Positions 17,782-27,110 of a stretch of DNA of 64,000 nucleotides are shown one piece after another (position 1 is the stretch's first letter; every line of letters starts with the position of its first letter). Source of the DNA: Myxococcales bacterium (GTDB taxonomy: Bacteria; Myxococcota; UBA727; VGSZ01); contig JAHFED010000011.1 of the NCBI GenBank assembly GCA_023248635.1, positions 1-64,000 on the forward strand, written 5' to 3'. Made by a program: the position numbers and the translations under genes. A model generated the notes under the pieces. The model ran no database searches. It was not told the DNA's origin and saw nothing but the letters and a program-made list of their open reading frames with translations.

Positions 17782-19746
17782 TCAGACCGTGACGGGCGAC
17801 AGCGACGGCGTCACCGCAGTCGGCGCCGTCGCCATGGGCGGGTGCAGCAGCAGGGACTCGGGGATCAGGGAAGCGAGGCCCTGGCGCACAGCTGCGGCGT
17901 CATCGTCGATGGCGGCACTCAGCAGCGCGGCGACGGCGGGCTCCAAGGCCGCGGCGTCGATGCCAACAATGTGGCCGACGAAGATCTTCGGATGCCTGGT
18001 CCTTTTGGCGTCCTCGCCTTCGGTGCCGAGCTCTTCGTAGAGTTTTTCGCCGGGGCGGACCCCGGAAAAGACGATGTCGACGTCGTCGTAGGGTCGCAAC
18101 CCGGAGAGGCGGATCATGTCTTTGGCGAGCTCCAGGATCTTCACGGGCTCGCCCATGTCGAGCATGAAGATCTCGCCACCTTCGCCCAGAGCGCCCGCTT
18201 GCAGCACGAGCTGGGCGGCCTCGGGAATGGTCATGAAAAAGCGAACCATGTCGGGGTGCGTGACCGTGACCGGACCGCCCTGCACGATCTGCTCGCGAAA
18301 GATCGGGATCACCGAGCCGGCGCTCCCAAGGACGTTGCCGAAGCGCACTGCGAGAAAGCGCGTGGTCGGGAAGCGCCGGTGCAGGCTCTGCACGACGAGC
18401 TCGGCCACGCGTTTGCTTGCTCCCATGATCGAGGTCGGACGCACGGCCTTGTCGGTGGAGATGAGCACGAAGGCGCGACAGCCATTCCGGCCGGCGGCCT
18501 CGGCGACGGTGCGGGTGCCGACGACGTTGTTCTTGATCGCTTCGCCGGGGTTCTTCTCCATCATCGGCACGTGCTTGTGCGCAGCGGCGTGAAAGACGAC
18601 GTCGGGGCGGTGCTGGGCGAAGACGACGTCGACGCGCTCGGCATCACCAACGTCAGCGACCACGGGGACGATCTGCAGACCCGCGTGTTTGGCAACCAGC
18701 TCACGATCAATCTCGAACAGGGCTCCTTCGGCGCGTTCGAGCAACAGCAAGCGGCGGGGTCCAAAGCGAGCCACCTGACGGGCCAACTCGGAGCCGATGG
18801 AGCCCCCCGCCCCAGTGACGACGACGGTCTTGCCGGTGAGGAAGGCCCCCACCAGCTCACGATCCAGCTGAATGGGCTCGCGTCCGAGCAGGTCTTCGAT
18901 CTCGACGTTACGGATGCGGTTGACGCTGATCGTACCGGCGAGCAGCTCGTGGATGGCAGGGATGACGCGAGCTTTCACTGGAATGGACTCACACACTCCA
19001 AGGATGCGGCGAAAGTCCTCGCGACCGGCCTTGGCGATGGTGATGACGACGTGGTCGACGCCGAGCTCGCGAACCAGACGCGGCAGGTCGGCGGTGGTGC
19101 CGAGCACTTTGACGCCGTGAATGACCGAGCCAAGCTTCTCGCGATCGTCGTCGACGAAGCCCTTGATGAGCATCTCGCTCGCCCCACGACCGACGAGCTC
19201 ACGAGCGGCGAGCACTCCGGCCTTGCCCGCCCCAATGAGCAGCACAGCCTTTCGCCTTTTGTTGCTCTGGCCTTCTTGACGCTCGAAGCGCTCGTACACG
19301 ACGCGACGCACCACGCGCAAGGCGAGGACGGAGCCGAAGCCGAGCACGGTGTCCATGAAGATCACCGACAGCGGCATGCGATAGAGATCCATCGTCGTCG
19401 GCAGCACCAACCGGATGACGATGAGCGGGGCCAGGGTGTAGAGGGCGGCGCGCGCGAAGCCGGAGATTTCGGCGAGACCCACATAGCGCCAGATGTAGGA
19501 GTAGACGCCGGCGGCCAAGAGCGTGAGCAGCTGCAGGGCCAACACGAAGGGCAGCTGGGTCAGCGCGCGCTCGGACCAGACGCGCGGCAGCACGAACTCG
19601 AAGCGGAAGAGATAGGCAAGAGCCAGGGCCAGAGCCAACACCGCGACGTCGAGGACGAGGTGCATGGGCCGGCGCAGGAAGATGCGCCACCAGGGTCCGG
19701 GGGGTGCCATGGGGAGTTCGTGCTGGCTGGGCGCAGCGAAGTTCAT
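17782..19746 (-). CDS. epsC: Membrane UDP-sugar 4,6-dehydratase, EpsC/PglF/WbpM family
   Basis: The protein is 654 residues from ATG 19746. Four or five N-terminal helices are followed by a CoA-binding-like Rossmann domain (LLIGAGKAGVLAARELV) and a catalytic SDR domain (VVTGAGGSIGSELARQV). The active site reads ISTDKAVRPTSIMGASKRVAE, in which Met replaces the SDR Tyr, as in PglF/WbpM. It converts UDP-GlcNAc to the 4-keto-6-deoxy sugar, the first step for bacillosamine. It ends just before the deacetylase and starts 53 bases after legB. Confidence 0.93.
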   Translation of the reverse strand: MNFAAPSQHELPMAPPGPWWRIFLRRPMHLVLDVAVLALALALAYLFRFEFVLPRVWSERALTQLPFVLALQLLTLLAAGVYSYIWRYVGLAEISGFARAALYTLAPLIVIRLVLPTTMDLYRMPLSVIFMDTVLGFGSVLALRVVRRVVYERFERQEGQSNKRRKAVLLIGAGKAGVLAARELVGRGASEMLIKGFVDDDREKLGSVIHGVKVLGTTADLPRLVRELGVDHVVITIAKAGREDFRRILGVCESIPVKARVIPAIHELLAGTISVNRIRNVEIEDLLGREPIQLDRELVGAFLTGKTVVVTGAGGSIGSELARQVARFGPRRLLLLERAEGALFEIDRELVAKHAGLQIVPVVADVGDAERVDVVFAQHRPDVVFHAAAHKHVPMMEKNPGEAIKNNVVGTRTVAEAAGRNGCRAFVLISTDKAVRPTSIMGASKRVAELVVQSLHRRFPTTRFLAVRFGNVLGSAGSVIPIFREQIVQGGPVTVTHPDMVRFFMTIPEAAQLVLQAGALGEGGEIFMLDMGEPVKILELAKDMIRLSGLRPYDDVDIVFSGVRPGEKLYEELGTEGEDAKRTRHPKIFVGHIVGIDAAALEPAVAALLSAAIDDDAAAVRQGLASLIPESLLLHPPMATAPTAVTPSLSPVTV

Positions 19747-19798
19747 GCAGCTTCGAGATCCCCCATCACGCGCGCGCCTGCAAGATTCGGCGCTGCCG

Positions 19799-20785
19799 TC
19801 ACACGGTGTAGCGATCGGGGCGGTAGAGCCCCGCGTTTGCGCGCAGCCAGGCAACGGTGCGCTGTAGACCCTCTTCCAAGCCGATGGCCGGCGCCCACCC
19901 AAGCAGGCGCTTCGCTTTCTCATTGCTCGCCAAGAGCCGCGCGACCTCGCTTTTGTCGGGCCGCAGGCGAACTTGCTCCTCCTCGGCGACGAGCTCTTTC
20001 CCGAGGATCCGGCCCACCAACCTCAAGAGATCGCCGATGGAGATCTCGCGGCCGCTGCCCAGGTTGATGGTCTCACCGACCGCCGCTGCTGACGACGACG
20101 CCGCGATGAAGCCGTCGACGGTGTTGGCTACGAAATTCAAGTCGCGGGTGGGACGCAGGCTCCCCAGCTTGATGCGTTCGCCCACCAGGGCCTGCGCCAC
20201 GATGGCCGGCAACACGGCACGTGCCGATTGTCGCGGCCCGAAGGTGTTGAAGGGACGAACCGTCACCACCGGCACACCAAACGACAGGTGAAAGGCTTCG
20301 GCCATCTTGTCCGCGCCGATCTTCGACGCCGCATAGGGCGACTGCGCCTGCAGCGGATGCTCCTCGTCGATGGGGACGCTGCGCGCGCTGCCGTAGACCT
20401 CGCTCGTCGAGGTGTGAACGACACGTGCGCAGCCCGCCTCCTGCGCTGCGGCCAAGATGTTCATGGTGCCTTCGATGTTGGTCCGCGCGTAGGCAAAGGG
20501 TGCTTGGTAGGAGTAGGGAATCGCGATCAAGGCCGCGAGATGAAACACGACCTCGACGTTCTTCACCGCTGCGCGCACGCAGTCGCGGTCGACGACGTCG
20601 CCGGCCACGACTTCCAGGGCCTCTTTGTGCGCGGAGTGGTCGAGCCAACCCCAGGCGCCGAGCGCGTTGTAATGCACCATCGCCCGCACCTGAGCACCTT
20701 CCTGCACGAGTCGTTCGCACAGGTGTGAGCCGATGAAGCCGCCGGCCCCAGTGACGAGCACGCGTTTTCCCATCATCGGATGCAT
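19799..20785 (-). CDS. legB: NAD-dependent 4,6-dehydratase, LegB type
   Basis: The protein is 328 residues from ATG 20785, with GAGGA upstream. It is an extended SDR: VLVTGAGGFIGSHLCERLV, then HYNALGAWGWLDHS, which is typical of LegB, and YAASKIGADKM with the catalytic Tyr and Lys. LegB makes the 4-keto-6-deoxy intermediate of legionaminic acid, in Campylobacter from a GDP-linked sugar. It is soluble, unlike epsC, and ends the nonulosonate block. Confidence 0.9.
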   Translation of the reverse strand: MHPMMGKRVLVTGAGGFIGSHLCERLVQEGAQVRAMVHYNALGAWGWLDHSAHKEALEVVAGDVVDRDCVRAAVKNVEVVFHLAALIAIPYSYQAPFAYARTNIEGTMNILAAAQEAGCARVVHTSTSEVYGSARSVPIDEEHPLQAQSPYAASKIGADKMAEAFHLSFGVPVVTVRPFNTFGPRQSARAVLPAIVAQALVGERIKLGSLRPTRDLNFVANTVDGFIAASSSAAAVGETINLGSGREISIGDLLRLVGRILGKELVAEEEQVRLRPDKSEVARLLASNEKAKRLLGWAPAIGLEEGLQRTVAWLRANAGLYRPDRYTV

Positions 20786-20807
20786 GACTGTCCTCGTTCT
20801 TGGCCGC

Positions 20808-21731
20808 TCATGTTGCTCGCTGCTCCCAGGTTGAAGCTCCGGCTGCACGCTCGGCGGCGGCGATGAGATGCAAGACGTCTACGGCGCTGCCCAGGCGGCA
20901 CAACCAACGCTCGTCGCCGTCGACGACGGCTTGTAATTGGCGCTCAAACAACGCGTCGCGCGGGACCTCGAGCTGCTCAATCTGACCGTCGATGGTGAGA
21001 GTGTGCGCGATCAGGTCGGCCTCGATGGTCATGTCTTCGGCATGCACCACCAGCGAGCGCCGGGGCGACCGGTCCACAAGATCCAGGTGCACGACAACGT
21101 TCGGGCAGCGCTCGGTCTGCAGCAGCAGGGAAGCGACGTCGTCGCAAGCGACTTCGAGGTCCGTTACCTGACCCAAGAGGGCCGCCACTCGACGCCAACG
21201 AGCACCCACCAGCTGCACGAGGTCGAGCTCATGGGAGAGATCGCGGAGCGCGCCGCCTTCACCCGCGCGGGCCGAATAGGTCGAGCGATAGTCGCGATCC
21301 GGCCGCCACATCGACAAATGCTGTCCGACCGTGGCCTGGATTGAAAACAGACGGCGCTGCGCCGTGCGCTCGACCAGAGCTTGAACCGCCGGGTGAAATC
21401 TCAGGCAGTACCCAACGTAGGCCTTCGTCGTCATCGTCATCGTCAGCGGCAGCGCCAGCGGCTCGGCGAAGAGCGGTTTCTCGATGAGGAGCTTGGCGCT
21501 GGGCCACCGCGCCAAGACCGACGTCAGGGTCCCATGGTGTTTGCCGGTCTCATTCGCAATGACGACGACGTCAGCGGCAAAGATGGCCGCCGCATCCAAT
21601 GAGGCGAAGCGCAGGCCGTCGATGTCGAGGCGGGCGGTGACCATGGCGACCTCGGCCCCCAACGTGGCAGCGACGCGCGCGTGGCGCATACCGATCGAAC
21701 CACCCCCAATCACGAGCAAGTGAAGGCTCAT
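20808..21731 (-). CDS. ptmF: Gfo/Idh/MocA oxidoreductase, PtmF-like
   Basis: The protein is 307 residues. It has the NAD-binding GGGSIGMRHARVA, the middle EKPL motif (LLIEKPLF) and RDLSHELDLVQ near the active site. In Campylobacter PtmF works with PtmA to supply the amino sugar for the GDP-dependent legionaminic acid route. It overlaps the cytidylyltransferase by 4 bases. The gene name is based on family and on the neighbouring legF, ptmE, legG and legI. Confidence 0.8.
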   Translation of the reverse strand: MSLHLLVIGGGSIGMRHARVAATLGAEVAMVTARLDIDGLRFASLDAAAIFAADVVVIANETGKHHGTLTSVLARWPSAKLLIEKPLFAEPLALPLTMTMTTKAYVGYCLRFHPAVQALVERTAQRRLFSIQATVGQHLSMWRPDRDYRSTYSARAGEGGALRDLSHELDLVQLVGARWRRVAALLGQVTDLEVACDDVASLLLQTERCPNVVVHLDLVDRSPRRSLVVHAEDMTIEADLIAHTLTIDGQIEQLEVPRDALFERQLQAVVDGDERWLCRLGSAVDVLHLIAAAERAAGASTWEQRAT

Positions 21732-22426
21732 GCGCGCTCTTTGAGCAAGAGCTCGACAATGCGCAGATCCACTTCGTCGTCGATGTCGAAGGCCGATCGG
21801 TGATCCATGACATAGACGGCGGTGGTCCCGAGAAAGACGGTGTCGGCGACGTCGAGGGCATCGCGCTGCCAGACATAGATGGAGGCATTCATGTCGTAAC
21901 AAAGCGGGGCGTCCTGGCGACGGACCACGGGGTGTTGAAGCTTCTTTGAGAGGCGGGCGATGCCGCTTTCGTCGACCTCCACGAGGTTGAAATAGGGCGA
22001 ACGCCGCGCCAGGACCACGGAGAAGAGATTCGAGGCGCCCCGCGCTTTGAGCAAGGCGACGCTGTTGCGCACATCGTCTGGCGTTCGCAGGGGCGCGGTG
22101 GCATCGAGGTCGACGCAGACGTCGAAACGCAGTCCTAGGCGCCCTTCGATGGTTTCCACGCAGTGTCGGATGGCTGGCACCTTGGCGGCAGTGTCAGTGG
22201 CCAACGCAGCGGGGCGTTCCACAAGATGTCGCACGCCGCATTGGGCGGCCACGGCCAGGATGGCAGGGCTGTCACTTGACACCGCGACGTCGTCGAAAAT
22301 GCCGCTCTCGAAGGCATGCGCGAGGGTGTGAGCGATCAAGGGTTTGCCCAGCAGCTCACGCAGATTCTTGTCTTTGACGCCCTTGCTGCCCCCGCGCGCG
22401 CAGACCGTGCAGATCTTCCTCGTCAC
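21728..22426 (-). CDS. legF: CMP-nonulosonate (legionaminate) cytidylyltransferase
   Basis: The protein is 232 residues from GTG 22426, which overlaps the ptmE stop (GTGA). CTVCARGGSKGVKDKNLREL is the nucleotide-binding start of the NeuA/PtmB family; DLDATAPLRTPDD and SPYFNLVEVD follow. It activates the nine-carbon sugar with CTP for the transferase. No esterase domain is fused. A sialyltransferase-like gene lies at 43697. Confidence 0.9.
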   Translation of the reverse strand: MTRKICTVCARGGSKGVKDKNLRELLGKPLIAHTLAHAFESGIFDDVAVSSDSPAILAVAAQCGVRHLVERPAALATDTAAKVPAIRHCVETIEGRLGLRFDVCVDLDATAPLRTPDDVRNSVALLKARGASNLFSVVLARRSPYFNLVEVDESGIARLSKKLQHPVVRRQDAPLCYDMNASIYVWQRDALDVADTVFLGTTAVYVMDHRSAFDIDDEVDLRIVELLLKERA

Positions 22427-23460
22427 GGTTCGCCCCGCGCCCGTTTGAGCTCGTCTGGCCGACCGACGTCGATCCAATCGCCCAGAATGCGAAAGGCCCC
22501 CACGCGTTCACGGCGGCTGATGCAGTCGCCCAACACCGTGGTCATCGGCGTGTCGACGCCAGGCTGAACGCGGGCGACCACCTCGGGGGACAAGCAATAG
22601 ATGCCGGCGCTGGTCCACCACGCTGTCGTTGGCTTCTCGCTGAGATCGACGACGCAGTCCTCGTGCAGTTCGACGACACCGAAGGGAACCGTGTGTGTGT
22701 ACTGCGTGACGGCGACAGTGGCCTGATGGAGGCCTCGATCGTGGAAGCCCAGCATGTCGCCGACGTGAAGTTGCGTGAGGAGGTCGCCGTTGAGCACCAG
22801 CAGCGGGTGCTGCGGTGCCGTCGGCAGCATCGACAGAGCCCCTGCAGTGCCCAAAGGCTGGTGCTCGCGCAGGTACTGGATCTGACAGCCGAGGGCCGCG
22901 CCCGTTCCGAAATGCCGTTCAATCACGTCGCCCATGTAGCCGATGCTCAGAAAGATGCGGCGGATGCCAAAGCCGACGAGGTGCAGGACCATGCGCTCGA
23001 GGATCGGTCGACCCGCAACGCGCAGCATGGGCTTGGGGATCGAGTCGGTGATCGGACGCAGGCGCACGCCGCGACCGCCGGCCATGATGACGGCCCAGGT
23101 CGGGCGCTCCACCGAGCCCAGCAGCTCGCGCAGGAGGTGCACCCCGCTCAGGCGTCCCTCTTCATCGAGTACCGGCACCTGCGCGATGCTGCGCGCCTGC
23201 ATCAGGTCGAGGACTTCAGGGCGGCTTGCGGACGTCGACGACGCTGTAAAGGCCTTTTCGATGTGCGGCAGCAATGGCTGATCGAGACCTTTGCCTGCAA
23301 GGATGGCGCGTCGCACGTCGCCATCGGTGAGGGTCCCGCACAGGCGCCCGCCAACCTCGACGACGAAGGCGATGCCGATGGCGCCGCGGTCCAGCGTTTC
23401 GAGCGCGTCGCGCAACGAGCCGCTGACGTCGACGCTCGCGGCTCGAAGATCGAAGCTCAT
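22423..23460 (-). CDS. ptmE: Nucleotidyltransferase with CBS pair, PtmE type
   Basis: The protein is 345 residues. The first 115 or so form two CBS motifs (GTLTDGDVRRAIL, IAQVPVLDEEGRL). Then comes a sugar-phosphate nucleotidyltransferase: VIMAGGRGVRLRPITDSIPK and later VLNGDLLTQL. PtmE makes the GDP-activated glucosamine sugar used by LegB in Campylobacter. It starts in the stop of legG and ends in the start of legF. Confidence 0.9.
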   Translation of the reverse strand: MSFDLRAASVDVSGSLRDALETLDRGAIGIAFVVEVGGRLCGTLTDGDVRRAILAGKGLDQPLLPHIEKAFTASSTSASRPEVLDLMQARSIAQVPVLDEEGRLSGVHLLRELLGSVERPTWAVIMAGGRGVRLRPITDSIPKPMLRVAGRPILERMVLHLVGFGIRRIFLSIGYMGDVIERHFGTGAALGCQIQYLREHQPLGTAGALSMLPTAPQHPLLVLNGDLLTQLHVGDMLGFHDRGLHQATVAVTQYTHTVPFGVVELHEDCVVDLSEKPTTAWWTSAGIYCLSPEVVARVQPGVDTPMTTVLGDCISRRERVGAFRILGDWIDVGRPDELKRARGEP

Positions 23461-24599
23461 GGAGCAACTCCGCTGCCAAAAAAACGCTTCGACGGCGGCG
23501 ACGGCGGCTGCCAGGCGGCCAGCACCGCAAGGATGCGCTGGGCGCTGGAGCCCTCGCCCTGGGCGGATTCCACGTGCAGTCGGGCCTTGGTCTCAGGCAG
23601 CACTGCCAGGCGCAGCGCGTTGGTGATGGTGGTGGCGTCGGCGTCGACGTCGATGACGCTGGCCCCACGCCGCCGGCCGCGTTGCCGATTTCCGACATTC
23701 ACCGCGGGCAGCCCGACGGCGGGGGCCTCCAACAAGGCGCTGGAGCTGTTGCCCAACATGGCGTCGGCGATGCGCATCAGCCCCCAGTATCGACGTTCGC
23801 CGAGCGCTTCGGCGACGATGCGACGTGGTGCCTGCGCCGCGGCGAGCAGCACGGCGCGCGTCGTGGCGCCCCCCGGGTCCGAGTTGGGCAGCGTGATCAC
23901 ATAGGTGGCAGGGACGGCGTCCATGGCAGCGACGACGGCTTCGGCTTCGACGCGGGGATCGATGCCGAGGGTGGCTGGATGCAGTGTGACGATGACGACG
24001 GGGGGCTTCAGAGGCAGGCCCAAGCTGAGCTCCAGCTCGGCCCGATCGCTGAGATCGCTGCGCTGCAGGTTGTCCAGGCCCGGGGCGCCGACGACGTGAA
24101 TGTGCGCTGGGTCTTCGCCCATGGCGCGCACACGGGCGGCGTGATCGAAGTGCGACACCAGGTGCAAGTGGCTCATCTTGGTGATTGCGTGGCGCAGGGC
24201 GTTGTCGAAGGCGCCTTCGGTCTCTTCGCCGCCGTGCAGGTGAACGATCGGAATGCGCTCCAACGTCGACGCCAACGCCGCCCCCGCGGTCTCCAGGCGA
24301 TCACCGACCAGCAGCAGGGCCTCGGGACGACGCTGGGCCAACGCGCGACCCACCAGGGCGAGTGCGCCGCCAGCTTGATCGACCCCGCTCATGTCGGCGC
24401 TGCTGAGCCAATCGAGGTGCTCGTCGACGACAAAGCCTGCTTCGACGACGTCCTTCACGGTCGCGCCAAAATCGGCGCTCTCGTGCATGCCGCCCGACCA
24501 GAGCGAGAGGGCGAAGCGCGCGTCGTCGCGCAGGGCCACGCAAGTGGAGCGCAGAATGCCCCAGTCCTGTCTCCCCGTTGTGAGCACGGCGATGCGCAT
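23457..24599 (-). CDS. legG: Hydrolysing NDP-sugar 2-epimerase, LegG/NeuC type
   Basis: The protein is 380 residues from ATG 24599, where TGATG joins it to legI. MRIAVLTTGRQDWGILRS, GDRLETAGAALAS, IVHLHGGEETEGAFDNALRH and GNSSSALLEAP are the UDP-GlcNAc 2-epimerase signatures. It epimerises C2 and removes the nucleotide, giving the mannose-configured sugar that LegI condenses with PEP. Confidence 0.92.
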   Translation of the reverse strand: MRIAVLTTGRQDWGILRSTCVALRDDARFALSLWSGGMHESADFGATVKDVVEAGFVVDEHLDWLSSADMSGVDQAGGALALVGRALAQRRPEALLLVGDRLETAGAALASTLERIPIVHLHGGEETEGAFDNALRHAITKMSHLHLVSHFDHAARVRAMGEDPAHIHVVGAPGLDNLQRSDLSDRAELELSLGLPLKPPVVIVTLHPATLGIDPRVEAEAVVAAMDAVPATYVITLPNSDPGGATTRAVLLAAAQAPRRIVAEALGERRYWGLMRIADAMLGNSSSALLEAPAVGLPAVNVGNRQRGRRRGASVIDVDADATTITNALRLAVLPETKARLHVESAQGEGSSAQRILAVLAAWQPPSPPSKRFFGSGVAP

Positions 24600-25642
24600 C
24601 AGCGGAGATCCTCCCAAGCAATGAGGCGGCCGGCGTCGACGTCGCGGGCCACGACTCGGCCGACGACGTCACGCCAACGCGTGGGCTCGATGCCGGTTGC
24701 TGGGCGCAAGGCCTCGATGTTGGCCGCCACCACGACGTCACCGGCGCGCAGCTTGGCAGTCCAAAACAAACTGCGGCGAGCGACCCGACGCACCTCGAGC
24801 TCCGCCGGCCGCGGGCGCTTGTCCCCGTCACCCAGCGCAGCCTCGACGCCGCGCAGGGCGACGATCAGCCTCTTCATCTCTTCGGGCTCAAGCGAAGCAC
24901 GGTGATCGGGACCCGCCATCGAGCGCGAAAGGGTCAGGTGTTTCTCATAGAGTTCGGCACCGGCAGCCACCGCCGCCAGGCCCATGTCGACGCCGAGCGT
25001 GTGATCGGAGAAGCCCACGGGACACTGAAAGGCCGCGCGCATCGACGCCATCGCCCGCAAGTTGCAGTCACTCGCAGCGGCTGGATAGCTCGACACACAA
25101 TGAAAGAGTGCCAACGGCGCCCCAGCGGCAACCACGAGATCCCGAGCGGCAGCGACGTCGTCGAGCGAGGCCATCCCCGTCGACAAGAGCAGCGGCACAC
25201 CCGCGCCCGCGACGTGGGCCAACAAGAGGTGGTTGGTCAATTCGCCGGACCCGAGCTTGAGAGCGCCAACGCCAAGCCGAAGCAGCAGGTCGGCACTCTC
25301 CGCGTCGAAGGGGGTGGAGAGAAAAAGGATGCGTCTGTCGCTGGCCCGCGCCATCAAGCGTGGCCAAGCGTCGTCGGGCAGTGACAAGTTTTCGAGCATT
25401 TCCTGCTGCGAGCCTTGGCCAGTGGCCTGTTGCTGATAGGGCGCCTTCTCCGCCGACGACGACACCAAACGCGCCGCGCGAAACGTCTGGAACTTCACAC
25501 AGTCGGCCCCCGCGTCGGCGGCGGCGTCGACGAGACGCTCTGCCAGGGCGACGTCGCCGTTGTGGTTCACGCCGGCCTCGGCGATGACGAAGCAGGGCGC
25601 GGCTCCCCCAATCGACCGCCCAGCGACGATGACGTGGCTCAT
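24599..25642 (-). CDS. legI: Legionaminate (nonulosonate) synthase
   Basis: The protein is 347 residues from ATG 25642, with its start in the stop of the upstream acyltransferase. The NeuB TIM barrel shows FVIAEAGVNHNGD, VKFQTFRA, LKLGSGELTN and VGFSDHTLG; a C-terminal antifreeze-like SAF domain has RSLFWTAKLRAGDVVV. It condenses PEP with the six-carbon sugar. The family cannot on its own separate legionaminate from sialate or pseudaminate; the ptm neighbours favour legionaminate. Confidence 0.92.
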   Translation of the reverse strand: MSHVIVAGRSIGGAAPCFVIAEAGVNHNGDVALAERLVDAAADAGADCVKFQTFRAARLVSSSAEKAPYQQQATGQGSQQEMLENLSLPDDAWPRLMARASDRRILFLSTPFDAESADLLLRLGVGALKLGSGELTNHLLLAHVAGAGVPLLLSTGMASLDDVAAARDLVVAAGAPLALFHCVSSYPAAASDCNLRAMASMRAAFQCPVGFSDHTLGVDMGLAAVAAGAELYEKHLTLSRSMAGPDHRASLEPEEMKRLIVALRGVEAALGDGDKRPRPAELEVRRVARRSLFWTAKLRAGDVVVAANIEALRPATGIEPTRWRDVVGRVVARDVDAGRLIAWEDLR

Positions 25643-26328
25643 GGGCTGGCCTGCGGCGACGAGGGCACCCGCTCGAAGAAGTGCGCTCTCACGCTGCGAT
25701 GGGTGGGTTTCACGACGACGTTCGGACCGCTGCCGAAGACCAACGACGACGACGGAATCGCGCCGCCCTTCACGTTGCATTGGGGACCGAGCCAGACGTT
25801 GTCGCCGATGGTCGTTGGGCCGCTCACCGTGGCGCCGTTGAAGAGCACGACGCCTTCACCCAACGACGGATACTCGAGGTCGATGGAGCCGCCGATGTTG
25901 ACGTTTTGGTAGACGAAGAGGTGGTTCCCCAGGGCCTTCGCGCGTCCGATCACGGTGCCGACGGGATGCTGAAAGCAGAAGATCTCGGGCATGCCGACCT
26001 CGAAGAAGACGTCGAGACCGTGCAGTGCCTTGTTCAACGCGTAGCTTTTGACAGCGAGTCGACGATCGCCGCTGGCGATGTGGATGGTGTTGCCGACGAA
26101 CCAAAGGAACGAGGCGTATTGGTCGGTGTGCAGATGATCGAAGGTGGCCTGCAACCCGTCGAAGTAGCCCCGGCGGCGCACGTTGAGGAAACAGTGCTCC
26201 AAGCGCTCGAGGGCGACGCCGACGTGGGGGCGCAGCTCGGCAGGTGTGACCTCGCGGTCGGGAAAGAAGTTCGTGAGCTGTCGCGCGAGATAGGTGGCGA
26301 TGTCGTCGGTGGTCAGCGTGTTCTTCAT
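25639..26328 (-). CDS. Left-handed beta-helix acyltransferase, serine-acetyltransferase-like
   Basis: The protein is 229 residues from ATG 26328, overlapping the HisF-like stop by 4 bases. An N-terminal helical region is followed by hexapeptide repeats (IGRAKALGNHLFVYQNVNIGG, SGPTTIGDNVWLGPQ) with the CysE-like HPVGTVIG. It probably acylates a sugar. Its place inside the nonulosonate block suggests an O- or N-acetylation of that sugar, perhaps replacing LegH, but the substrate cannot be read from the sequence. Confidence 0.75.
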   Translation of the reverse strand: MKNTLTTDDIATYLARQLTNFFPDREVTPAELRPHVGVALERLEHCFLNVRRRGYFDGLQATFDHLHTDQYASFLWFVGNTIHIASGDRRLAVKSYALNKALHGLDVFFEVGMPEIFCFQHPVGTVIGRAKALGNHLFVYQNVNIGGSIDLEYPSLGEGVVLFNGATVSGPTTIGDNVWLGPQCNVKGGAIPSSSLVFGSGPNVVVKPTHRSVRAHFFERVPSSPQASP

Positions 26329-27110
26329 CCCCGCCACCCAGGCTCCCAGGTCGCCAGCGGGATGCCCCGGCTCACGATGTGGTCACGGGCCTCGCGCAGG
26401 CCGCCGCCGAGGAAATTGAAGATGTTGGCCGTGCAAGCCGCCGTTCCGAGCGGGTCTTCGAGCCACGCTGCGAGATGTTCGAAATTGCCAACGCCCCCAG
26501 ACGCGATCACCGGAATGGACGTCGTCGCCGCCACCCGTCTCAACACTTCGAGGTCGTATCCTTGGCCGGTGCCGTCGCGATCCATCGACGTGAGCAAGAT
26601 CTCGCCAGCTCCCAGCTCGACGGCGCGGGCCACGGCTGTCTCGACGCTGTGCCCGGTGCCGCGCGCGCCCTGCTGCGAATACACCTCCGTCGACGTCGTT
26701 GTGCGCTTGTAGTCGATGCTGGCCACGATGCACTGGCTCCCATAGGTGGCGACGAGCTCACGCACGAGCTCTGATTCTTCGTACAGCGGCGTGTTCACCA
26801 ACAGCTTGTCGGCGCCGTTGCGCAAGAGCAGCGCGGCATCATCGAGCGAGCGGATGCCGCCGCCGACGGTGAGGGGGACAAAGACCCCAGCACAAAGCGC
26901 AGCGACGTCGGCGGCGAAGTCGTGCATGTGGCCGGGCTCGCGTGACACGTTGAGAACCACCAGCTCGTCGATGGCGTCGGCGATGACGGCGAAATTGTAG
27001 TTCTTCTCGAGCCAGCCGAGGTTGCCGGCCTTGGACACGCGGAAATTGCGACTCAGCCAGAAGGCCCCCTTCTGCCAGAGCAAGGCGAAGATGAGCCGAC
27101 GCTTCAGCAC
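26325..27110 (-). CDS. HisF-like subunit of a sugar amidotransferase
   Basis: The protein is 261 residues from GTG 27110. The (beta-alpha)8 barrel of imidazole-glycerol-phosphate synthase is recognisable (VPLTVGGGIRSLDDAA, IVASIDYKR, VIASGGVGNFEH). The strand-1 catalytic Asp of true HisF (CLDV) is missing: here it reads IFALLWQKG. It therefore probably only channels ammonia from the HisH-like partner to the PP-loop protein, as in the WbpG/PseA systems that make acetamidino groups. It overlaps the HisH-like gene by 7 bases. Confidence 0.88.
   Translation of the reverse strand: MLKRRLIFALLWQKGAFWLSRNFRVSKAGNLGWLEKNYNFAVIADAIDELVVLNVSREPGHMHDFAADVAALCAGVFVPLTVGGGIRSLDDAALLLRNGADKLLVNTPLYEESELVRELVATYGSQCIVASIDYKRTTTSTEVYSQQGARGTGHSVETAVARAVELGAGEILLTSMDRDGTGQGYDLEVLRRVAATTSIPVIASGGVGNFEHLAAWLEDPLGTAACTANIFNFLGGGLREARDHIVSRGIPLATWEPGWRG

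Noticed and set aside
17842-20067. Long plus-strand ORF (741 codons)
   Set aside because: Antisense to epsC, which has unmistakable motifs; no start signal or family features.
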